Of a DNA stretch of 28,078 nt, positions 8,387 to 20,300 are shown one piece after another. The notes under the pieces are model-generated. The model saw nothing but the letters and a program-made list of their open reading frames with translations, searched no databases and was not told where the DNA came from. The translations under genes were made by a program, and so were the position numbers. Within the stretch, counting starts at the first letter, position 1; every line of letters begins with the position of its first letter. This stretch comes from Coptodactyla brooksi (lineage: Eukaryota; Arthropoda; Insecta; Coleoptera; Scarabaeidae), in NCBI GenBank assembly GCA_033557675.1, contig JAWQRM010000156.1, positions 1-28,078 of the forward strand, in the 5' to 3' direction.

Positions 8387-11300
8387 CTATAAAAAAATTA
8401 AAAAATGTATAAATGCGTATAGGCGAGTTGCAACACTTACATTCTCAAACCATTGATGTTGCAAACACTCATCCATGTTAGTCCTCTGCTTAGGCACCAA
8501 ATTTAATAACAACCTAACTACAGCCTTCCCCTTCTCTGATATATTTGAAAAATAGTCATCGGGGAAGCAAAAATCACATTTTAGTATATTTGCAGTAGTT
8601 TCTTCAACAGAATCGTCTAGGAACGGAGACACCCCACTCAACATCACGTACATTAAAACTCCAACTGCCCATAAATCAGTATGTTTTCCAACTTGTTGTC
8701 CTAGTACTAGTTCAGGCGAGGCAAATTCGAGGCAAGTAGGTGGCAAAATAACATTCTTTGATGTGTTCACACAGTCTCCAAAATCAACTAATTTTAATGT
8801 GGGCTGTCCGTGGCCCAAGTCTACCATAACATTTTCAGGCTATAATAATACATAATAAAAGTAAGGCTAAGGAACAATTTCAACAAATACATACCTTAAT
8901 ATCTAGATGAGCTATGTCTTTACTGTGCAACCAAGCAATTGCAATCGCTAGTTGCTTCGTGTAGCTGCATATGTCACCTTCTTTATACGAGTCATTTTGG
9001 ACAATATATGAAAACAGAAGTGGGCCTCGTACACTGCAAATATAAAGAGAATAATTTGTATAAATACACAATACTATATTACATAGTGATGAGATTTACA
9101 CATAGTGACGTGACTTAGACTTAATAAAGAGTCTCTTCAACTTTATAGTTGAGGAGACTTTAGAATACTTTTACTTTTGATGTGATTTTCTTTTGATACT
9201 ACAATAAAGCATGTATATTTTCTTTTATCAGATTACAAAAATTTCCGATTGTGAGTTACACAATCTGATTTACTATTACTAGTAATAGTAACATGGTAAA
9301 TAGTGGAAGATATTATGATCATTCAAAATTTGTTTGGTTTGAATCATGTGCATAATAATCTTTTGTACTTATGTCCTTACCTCTGCTATAATGTGAATCT
9401 AATGTGATATCCATAGAGTCTTTAATAGATTTAAATGTATTTTACAATGTATATATCCATGAAAGAGAATATTAAGTAATGATTAGTTGAAGACTAAATA
9501 ATAAGAACTGGGAAAAGGAGAATGAAAAATACCACTGGTTATGTGAAAGAAACATGGCAAAGGCAACGGGAAGTGGTATTGACAAGGAAAGTAGAGATTA
9601 AAGGAATGGTCCAGGTGTTTTTGGAGTGGAAACTTGTTATTATTGTTATGGTGATAAGAGGATAATTTCAAATAAAACTAATTATTGTACAGCTTAAACT
9701 GTAATTTATGTATGGAATTTCTTTCAATGTCGAGAGGGGGAAAATAATATTTTATATACATGATGATTCGTATAAGGAAGGAAGAAATTAAGTTCTGTAC
9801 TTAGTCTCTAATTTTGAGTTTAACATTCGACATAATTTGTATTCAGTCTGTTTTCAAGTTATTCAAGTTCAAAAAGTTATAATTGTGGAGAAGAGTAGAA
9901 AAACTGCTATAGTCTTTCACTATTTTTAACATAAGAAACATGGCAAAGGCAATGGAAAATGGTATTGGCGAAAAACAAAATTTTATGTTCAGGATGATTC
10001 ATATAAAGAAGGGAAGAATTAAATTCATTGCTTAGTATGTAATTTTCAAGATATTCTAATCTTAGTTTGCACAAAATTGTTGTTAATACAGGTGTCCAAA
10101 AGTTCTGTTTATGTATTTTGGAGGAGGTTCTATGTAAGAAAAAATGTTTCTATCAACGCAAATTCGGAAATGTTTCATATGAGCACCAACTACTTGATAT
10201 GTGAACGTGGTGAGACCACCCAAAGCTATCCATTCCCGTTTTAAGGTGCTCAATCAAAAAGTACTGTACCTTTACCCTGATCTAGATTTTATGCACTACA
10301 ATATATTTAATATATGTCCATATGTTTCCATATAATGTATATGTCCATCTATTTTTTTACTCCATTACCATACTATTACGCTATGGCTATGGGTTCTTCC
10401 GCACACCAGTACTGTAAACAGTTCTAGTTATGAATTGCTGTCTCTTGTTGTTCTGTCTACCCAAAAGTGCAATTCTACGCTATAGTAGTTACTCGCGTGT
10501 TGTAAATTGTCAGGAATTACTGCAAAACTGCCTGGACATCATTCAAAAATGGCCATTGTGATAGGTTTTTAATTTATATCTCCAAAATTGTTTGTCACAT
10601 CTAAGCATTTTGGCAGGGGAAATTCCATCAATAAAAGTTACAAACAGGACCTCGCTGTAATTGTAAAATTTTATCAGGGTAGTGCAAACTCCCCTATCTG
10701 CACTACTCCCTAACCCCCATATGTAGATTAATCTTTTTTGCAACAATGCATTCTTGTAGTAAAGCATTCTAGTTAATGGTGCCTGAGAAGAACCAGTCTG
10801 AAGAAGTTACTTACATAGTGATTAAATGCTGCCTGAATAAAAAAGGAAACATTAAAGTAAGCTTATGGCTGTGTAAATTTAATTTGAATTGTAACTTTTA
10901 TGTCTTACCGAGACTTGTTTGAATGTTTGATACGCAAGAGTAAAATCGTGTATCCTGTTATAAATTCATAAACATAAGTAAATTGTGCTATTAAAAATAT
11001 TTTGCATGGAAAAAAAGAGCTAGCGATTGCAAATAATAGGAGCAAAAGGCTTGTTTATAAGTAAAGTAATTAACTTCTGTTAATTTATGGATTTCATTTT
11101 ATAATTTTTCGTTAAAAACATTTTGTACCGCTTTTGTGAAAGTCCCTGGGCACCTGCCTTTGTTGCTCCATGGTACATTGGTTTCTGATTAGGAATTTGT
11201 GAATTGGAGTAATACTTGCATTTTGTTTCTGTGTAGAAACAAAAAAAAACTAAAATTGATAGGTATATGGAATGTATTCATTTTTACATTTAGATAATTA

Positions 11301-14300
11301 AATTGTGCAATAATTAGATATTATAAAGCAACAAATTTTAATACAATTTAGATGGTAACTAACGTTTAATTTTTACTGATCTTACTGTGATTTTAAATTA
11401 ACAAGGAAGCTCATAATCACCAGATCGTAATTTGAACGTTGAACAAGTTGTTGGTTTACAAGTTGCTTGCTGTAAAAGTGGCAGGTCATGGATTCAAATC
11501 CTGACTCAGGGGTTATTCCTTCCCTTATTAATTTAAAATTAAAATGTGTCAATAATAAAAAAGAACTATGTGATACTCCTTGAACTACATTAGTATCGTT
11601 CACTTGGTATCCAAATCGTTAGATGTCTCATAATAAAATCTGCATGTGCAAGTTCTTTATTTCATTAATTCCCTAGAAAATAATTACAACCATTTGCGGC
11701 AGTTTCGCAGGAACCTGTACAAATATAAACAAATTAGTGTGAAACAATTCAAGGTGTTTGTTAAATCATTTTGATTTATTTTCAGAACTTTGGTGAATTA
11801 TTTTTGATAAAACATTGCGTTAATTTGATTTCCTTATGTTATCAACAAGGATGCTGTATCTTATATAGATAGAGAAATAATAAACGTAGGGAAGCTTATT
11901 TAGGTTCTAATACAGATGGCACTGATTTCAGTTTTCTAATAATATTGAATTTAATGATTATTTGTGATGTCTTGTAAAACAATCATACATTAATGAAATA
12001 AATGTTCTTTTATTAATACTTACAGTTCTAACACGATGGTGTCAATGCCGGGTACTGGGGCATTATCAAACAAAGCCATTGCATGTATAATGTTTGTATG
12101 CTGTAATCCAACAAGTAGGCTATATTCAGCTTGAGTAACTTGATGTGATTGCTTTCTTCTAAAGACTTGCTTTAAAGCAACCTCCTGTCCAGTACCTCTA
12201 TCTTGAGCCTTTCGGACTATAGCACACCTTCCCCTGTCGATTTCTTCTAACTCTATGTACCTCCTCTTAAACTGTTCTTGCTGCCATCGTAAATTATCTG
12301 CTACTGGTAAAGTGACAGCAGCACTTGGCAAACCAGCTTGTCTGCTAGGTAGAGCGACCAATCGAAAACTATACGTATCACTGGGCACCAAGTGTTCAAT
12401 TACATACGAATGGGAGGACAAAGGCAAATTGTTATTGGGCGAAATCCATTCGCCACTGCCCACCTTACAATACTCAACCAAGACCTGTTTATGGTTGGCA
12501 TTTTCCCATTCTAACGCTACGCTAGAACATGATATTATCTGCGGTTTTATTTCTGGAATACTGATGTCAGAATCCAGTACAGTTAATGTGGCCGGGCATT
12601 CGGAATAAGCATTTTCATTTGATACCGTGCACATGTAAACACCAGAATCCGTCAGTTTGGCGTTATTTATTATAAGTAACACCTCTCCTTCTTCATTTTG
12701 ACTCACTAAAATCCTTCCACTATTCCTAATAACCCACGAGTCTGGATGAATCTTTTTCCACGTTGTGAAAATGTTTTTTCCGCACGGATTTACTTTGCAC
12801 TTCATTACGACTCTAGACCCCACTATTACAGTCACATCTTTGATTTTCTCTATAAACTCTGGATGCTCACTGTATAAGTTTTCAACATAAGCCGACTCGT
12901 CGATAGATTTACGACTGTTTTTTCTAAATCGAAATGACCAAGGTTTTCGAGGACTGTTGGAGAGGGTGTTTTCGGTTACCCAGAATTCATCACTGTTCCT
13001 CCTTGTTAAGTCACCTTGGCTTAAATCATATTTTAGTGATTCATTGGAGTATTCAGCAATGATACGTGGCTGATTTCCTGCCGGTAACGTGTTGCTCTCC
13101 AACTAAAAATTTGGTATTAGTTTAAGAAAATGAATCAACATTTAACTTGAAGTTATTAGTATACACTTCATGGTAACTATTAATCAAACTCATTTCGCCA
13201 AAAAATTCTTCACAGAACAGAGATTGATTGAATTTAGTAGCTATAATTACACCCTACTTATTTAATCCTATGATTAAATGAAACCTTGCAGTAGGAGGTA
13301 TGATGTGCATTTAGTTTTCTGCTAATGAAAGAAGCAACTTTTAAAGAATCCAGAAAATTCTATTTCACGAGTTTTCAAAGTTTCGATATGATCATGTAAT
13401 TCTATATAAAGTGTTAAACCTTCCATCAAAACTAATTAAAACTCAAAGTATTAAGTTAATCTTTTCAATTATTAATAAAAAATAAAGAAAAATTTTGAGT
13501 CACCATTCCCAAACCATAATAAGCTTTAGAATGCTATAAGAAAATATCATCATGCTTTTTTAACTTAACCCATTCACATTATTACTACATATATTCATAC
13601 ACAAAATCTTTCTGGTCATTATTACGAGAGAAAAGATAAATAAAAGAAATGGAGCGTACGAGCAAGTTCCTCTCCAAAGGTTGATTCAGATGTAAATGGC
13701 AGAGGTTGCGAAGTAGCCCTTTTGGTGGCTAAAATTCAACTGAATTTTTTTGGTATTCTACTGTGCAATGATGATCTCGATATCATACTTGCAAAAGCCT
13801 ACACTACAAAGTTATTAGGGCGATCAGATATGCGTTGAACAATAAACAGCTGAGATATTTGATGTCATTGCCTTTTCCTTTACCTTTACTGTAGTAGCTT
13901 GGAGGCACTCTGTATTGTACTTGTCAATTAAATAATGCTCAATATTACCTTTGATAATGACTGCCATTCCTCTATGTTTTGTGCTATCAGGATGATATAT
14001 GTTATTTATTTTATATGTTGGAAATTTTATAAGACTTCATTTTGTAAAATGTGTTTCCAAAATTAGTAAAATATCAATCCCAATGTTGTGCAGAGAGTAT
14101 TTAATTTCATATGAATGTTAGCACAAACACTGGCATTCCATGTTCCTATTTAATAGTTGTAACATTACATTCTTTTATTAACTAATGTGGTAATAGGATT
14201 TATTACCATCCCCATCTGCGTGATTAATTACTTCATCATTATTTTGATTAATCAGTATTATAATCGTTGAATAACCATTGAACTTTTTCTATCTTTCGCA

Positions 14301-17300
14301 ATCATTTATATGTGAATGAAGATTTCCTAAATTTGTAGTTTTGTTTCCGATCAATACGTTATTCCGATCACAATTATATAGTTCACTCCAAGTTGTTTAA
14401 AAATACACAAATAGCATATACAACTTGTCATTAGCAGAAACAGAAATTTCAATAATGTTGAAACTAAATATAAACCAAATCTGTTCGTGTTAGTAGTGTT
14501 GGTTGGTTAATGTTATACACTAACATCTCAATCTTAACAATTCCCGATGATGCAAAACCAAACCATAAGCCATCAGAATGTAAGTTTTAGTATAAGCAAC
14601 TATTCTAAATTAATTACCAACTTATTAGAGCTATAAATAAGTTTAAAATCTTGTTAGTTCAGAACACGGTACTACTAAGTAAATTGAAGTAAGTAGCTCT
14701 GCAATGTTTAGTTTAAATACAACAAACATGGACAATGACCAAAACCCCTTATTTCACATGATGAGAAACAACAATGGAAAATGATACACATTTTAGTGTG
14801 ATGACACCCCATAAAAGTACATTTTACTCACCTCTCAGCTATTGCCTTGGCTTTATAATATGATAATTCTGGTCACATAGAATAAATAAAACTTACTTCA
14901 ATTTTCTTGCCATAATTAATTTAATAACACACAGTACACAATACAGCGCTGCAGTAAATAGGTACTTAATAGCTAAATAAATACAAAACTGAGTAGCTAT
15001 ATTGTCGTCGTGCTCACCTATTGGTATATTATATACGCGATTAAATAAAAATCAGAGTCGATACAGAATACTAACAGAACTAATATACAAGAGAAACTAT
15101 ACATCAACATTTATCACAGCCATCGTCAAAGTGTTAGTTTTACGTTTTCCAAGCTGTCAAGACACCTAGAGGAGAAGAAGATAAACAATATAAATACATG
15201 CATTACATACGAAACATCTAGAATGATGTGTGAAATGCGTTAGTCACAGTATACGTTGGCTACTTTTAATCTATAGTAAATGCTCGAATTCATTTAAATA
15301 ATTCCCTTGAAAATAACGTGTAATTTAATTTTCCCAAGCAAAAGTAGAATTAATGTTAGTATAAACAGCCAACATACTATTAAATGAGCTGTAAGAATAT
15401 AAGTCATAAAATCATCTTACATTATATAGTTTACTAATTGTAATTAAACTTATATAAATTATTATCTATTATATTAAGATGTAATAAATTCAATGTAACA
15501 CTAGAGTATCTAACATTATAATGAGAAGCCAAAGTACACAAAACTAAACTTTGTCTTAATTAAAATCGAGGTTTGGAATCTTTGGCTTCGTAACAAAGTT
15601 AAACGTTCGTTTTGATAACCACGTTAACATCACCAGAAATAATAAATATAATTCATAAAAAATAATATTCTGCAGAGCAATTGTAACCAAATCAAAATAA
15701 TATCTAACAATTGATAAAGACATACATGGCTTGCCATAACTTCAGATATGAAATAGGTAGGAATGAATAATTTAATTTTTAAATGAACATAGAAAATAAC
15801 ATTTCTTCTTAGTCAATGTTCTAAGGAAATGGTGATTCTTCTCACATATTCGATGTGCTAGTGGTGGGTGTACAGCGTTGCAGATGTTCAAATGTTGAAC
15901 AAAGAGCTAATTTCCAAAGGGTTAGGAAGGAGCCCCTGATAGCTGGTTAGCACATCCACCATGATAGCAGAACGCTACAGATTCAAATCCCGGCTCGGAG
16001 GTAAGCACTTTCTATTCATTTAAAAATAAAATTACTTTCCATAACTGGTAGATAAATGTCCATCAGAAAAAAAATGTGCCGATTTACACATACGTAAACT
16101 TGTATAATATATATATTGTATTTTTCGTCACAGTTAGTAATTCGTAATTTTATATTAGTACTTAATTATATTTTTAGTCGCCTTAATTTTTTAAATATGA
16201 ATAAATTTCGTTGTCTCTTTTTAAAATCGTATGTAGGTGAAGAATGCAATCAATTCTATCCTACATAAAATTTCCTTTATAATTTTTAATAAATATTAAT
16301 ACTTTGTTTTTTTTATTGTTTTTTCAGAATAAGCCTTCAATTAACTTATGTCTAGTGTGTACAATATGATAAAAATTAATTTTTAAGCAGTTAGTTACTT
16401 AGTTAAAAAGTTTAATTGTTAAGTACGATTTTTCTTTGGTGTCACACGGAATTTATTTAGATGTTGTTTATAAATAAAATTTGAATTAATTTCCCGTATT
16501 CAATGTTTTCTAGTTTCCATTTCTAATGATGAACTATACCTTTACTAAATAAAACTTATTCTATTGGTGTCCAAGAATGTTCATAGAGATGTGAATAAAA
16601 GTGGTAAAATTTAGTATTATTTTTTACAATATTTCCATTTGAAAGCAGGTTTTATGATATTAAGCCTGCTGGACAGATCATAGACAAAACAAAAGAGCAA
16701 TGGTAGAAGGACTGAGCACTGTGGTACTAGCACTGTGGAACAAATAAATGATTGATTGAAGTTTAATCTATGGTACAGAAAATTGTAGCAGTAAGTGTAA
16801 ATGAAAGAAATTGTACAAAACCTTCTTTCTCCCAATATCCTTGATATAGTATAGGTACAGAAGGACAATATATATAGAATGTATAGGGAATGATTGGTTT
16901 CCAAAGTGTTAGTAGTTTTATGTGAAAACTACTCTATGTGAAATCTTTACCTGGATTTGAAATTAATTACTGGGAAGAAAGTAAATATTTATGTGCGAGT
17001 GGATTCCAATACAAATTAGTGTATAAAAGGTTAGCCATAATGGAATCAGTACGATTTTAAAAGATGTGATAGAATTATAAGAGTGAAATAGGAAAGTTCC
17101 GCAAAGAAGAAAGTAAGGTAAGGTTTAATGGATGGCAGAAGAAAGTACTGTCCGGAGGAAAGTACACCTCCACCCAGATGAAACAAGGTAATAATTTTAT
17201 TAAATTTATATATAAAACAACTTAAATAAATTTTTAAAAATTTATTTAAGTTATTTTGTAAAATAAAATCACTAAACCAAAATTGTTGAAAATTAAAAAA

Positions 17301-20300
17301 AAAACAGAATATTTCTAATAATAAATGTAAATGAATAACCCTGTAAGGCAGGTTTTATGACTGTCCCCATACTATTATGTCTTAAAAATCATTGAACTTA
17401 TTTGGAGTGAATGGAAAATAAACATTTGGAAAAATTATAAATTTCCCTTATTGCACGCAAAAATGTTGGATGTAATATGTGATCGAGTATGTAAAGAGTA
17501 CAAGACACATTATGGAAGAACTGCATAAAACATGTCCTCAATATACAAAATTTTTATATTTCTCCAGAACTACACACATTTATTATCCATTTAAACGATA
17601 GTGAATCTGATTTGAAAGATAGTGCTTACAACAGTGACAACGATCTCTGTCAACAAATATTCATATAAATATAAAATTCATCAACAAATTCTTAGAACAG
17701 GAATCTGCATTTGATTACATGGGACTTGGACATTTCTGAAAACCCGGTATGATGAAAATTTCGACCAAACTGGTCGAATATATGCTATAATATGCTAACA
17801 GGTTACAATATTACAAGTAGTTACAACGAATGAATTAAAGTTACAATAAACAAAAAAGAACAAACCTGATAGATCTTTTCATGGTACTGTTTATAAAATA
17901 TTTTACACAAATGTATGTTTTTCCCTGCATCACGTGGAGCAGTATGGATTTGATATTATCTTTTCTTGTATTGAGGAGCACTATTTTTGTTACTTTTTAA
18001 CAACTTTACATTTTTGTCAAACGAGCAAAATATTTAATAAACTCATCAACACACAAAAACCACAAAGAAAGCTTAGGTAATTGAATACTCACACAATCAG
18101 AAATCAAGTTACTAGAAAAAGGGTTGAAACACAACATAATCACTTACTGCAAGAAAAACATCAAAATTTGGTGGTGAAAGATGAAATAGCAGTACAGAAG
18201 CTACAAATGGAAGTACAAGAAAGAACAGCACACTTAATTGCACAAGAAATAGACAACATAACTAAAGAAAACGAATATAAACGAACAAGGTTGACAAACA
18301 GTGAAATAATACTGCTTGTCAATGAAGGAAAAAATAACAACAAACTCATAAAATATATACTTTAGTAATATATCTTTAGTATACCCTTAAGGATATACTA
18401 AGGAATTTTACCTTTAAGGAGTTATAAAAGAAACTGCTATTGTGTGAGTACCCTGTATAGATAATATGTATTTAAATTTATTACATCTTGAATTAGCAAA
18501 CTATACCTTACAGCATTTGTGGTGTTGTTGGAATCAATTTTTCACGAAGATGATGAAATATTTTTATTAATTGTAAACATACTTACAGTAGCTTGACCGT
18601 TCTCGCACCAACTCCTTTGCACATCGTTCTTGTCGTTGTCCTTGTTGCTGTCGGAGATAGTTTCTGTTTTACTTTTTGATCTTAGCGTGTTCCGAAATCC
18701 GAACATGAACTTTTTTGCATGTTTATTTTCTGTAACACTACCACTGTCAGGATCTGGAGGAATACCAATGGTATTAGCTTTGTGAATAGGAACTGTGTTC
18801 CTATGTTGTGCTTTTGTGCTTGTTGGTGATGCAGGCGTTGATGATGATACAGGAGCACTTCTTCTCGATGGCGAATTGGGGCACCACAACGACGACATGT
18901 CGACACTGATATGTTTAATGGGTAAAAAAGGAAAATATAATCAATAAATAAAATAAAAATAAAACAAAAGGAGAGGAAATAAAGCGAAATAAAACAAAAC
19001 CCAAAGTTAATTTGGTTAATAGTAGGATTAATAAAGAACGCGTCAATGCAATTTTATGATTTATTCTATTGAAAATCTGTAATTCATTAGCGAATATAAT
19101 ATTATTTATGTACAAACATACATCTTCTATGTACATGATCAAATTAAATATAATGGTAGAATAAATATTACAACAAACAGGTATGTTTTAGATTGCGGGT
19201 AAATACTACAATAAGCTGTGTCCTTAATATCAGTTAAAGGAGAACATCGCAAAAATTTCTCGGTTTGAAAGAAACGTGGCGTTTTTTTTAAAAACATTTT
19301 TATAAATTTTTGGTCACAGTGCTCTTCTAACATTTGTCATTCTTCTCCTTTACGTGAACTATACAGAATACATCTATGATAACTTAATATTGATTTAGGC
19401 ATAAGTATTATTTTGATTTTGGGTTGTTTGTGTTGTAATTAAACCAGCTACATATGACATGCCTACAAACACTACAAGAACATGTTAAGAAAAGTACCTC
19501 TATTAGGCACCTGTACTATTTAAAAATTAAGAAAATATAGGCGGGTCCCGAACCAAGTTTCTCCTATGCTTATTATGGACAGGAAAATTATTGCAAGTTA
19601 ATAATATGTCGGTAACTGTTAGATTAGTGACGACATCCAATTACGACGCACAATATAAAAATCATCCTCTCAGCTGAATATAAGTCGCATCATATAACAA
19701 AAATATTATCTGCTTATAGTACGTATCGTATATATATTGCAAATTTTTGATCAACAGGTGTTAAGATTTCTGAACGTGTATATGTGTGTGTGTGTGTGTG
19801 TGGGAAAAGTCTGATAAATACTAGGATCGAAGCATCAAACACTATTATCTTTACATGATTCCTGTATATGAGTAATAGCTTATCTAGATATAGTAGGCAA
19901 GTTCTTTTTATTAAGCTTGGAATTTTTTACTTTGTATTTGTAGTACTTCAGAATTTTACTAATCTTATGGGGATGACCTGACGGTTAAAGGTAAACATTG
20001 CAATCATACTTATCATATAAGCTCTTGAGCAAACATTATTATGCATTTATTTAATAGATAAAAAATAATTTGCTACTACTTTAAGCTTTCGGTTTTAATT
20101 AATGACACCACCTTAACAATCGTAAAGGAATATAAACAAAATTACTTAAATGTCTCATTGCAATATTTACCTCTGATTGTTTGGTTAGAGAGGATAAGGG
20201 AGAAAACCCACATATAACTTTATATTATCAAGGAAATAGTGGCTAAGTAACACTTTGTGGACGGACATCAAATGTATCAGAAGATCAGTGATGAGCAAGA

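Larger units (their letters stand above)
9034..12023 (-). other. trio intron between exons g and h
   Basis: About 3.0 kb. It holds the tandem repeat at 9552-10060, a possible transposon tip at 10087 (ACAGGTGTCCAAAAGTTCTG, no matching partner found) and a SINE-like piece near 11440-11560. The remainder is AT-rich with no supported exon. Confidence 0.6.
13103..18586 (-). other. trio intron between exons f and g
   Basis: About 5.5 kb. It contains a LINE endonuclease piece (13690-14150), a SINE-like piece (15927-16070), a LINE RT scrap (16661-16738), a 34-bp palindrome (17219-17252), a transposase scrap (17390-17680) and a region with 12-bp inverted repeats (18086-18450). Vertebrate homologues encode an SH3 domain around this position; I found none. 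Confidence 0.6.

Noticed and set aside
10543..10767. 74-codon minus-strand open frame
   Set aside because: No family pattern and no splice context were found; it lies within a trio intron.
10087..10800. A complete DNA transposon starting at ACAGGTGTCCAAAAGTTCTG
   Set aside because: No matching inverted end and no transposase motif was found to the right; only the tip resembles known elements.
12255..12608. 117-codon plus-strand open frame
   Set aside because: It lies opposite the Ig/FN3/kinase exon of trio and has no domain pattern; it is the antisense shadow of a conserved coding exon.
15927..16000. Functional tRNA gene
   Set aside because: A and B boxes are present, but the acceptor and anticodon arms do not pair and the A box lacks two bases; a SINE fragment fits better.
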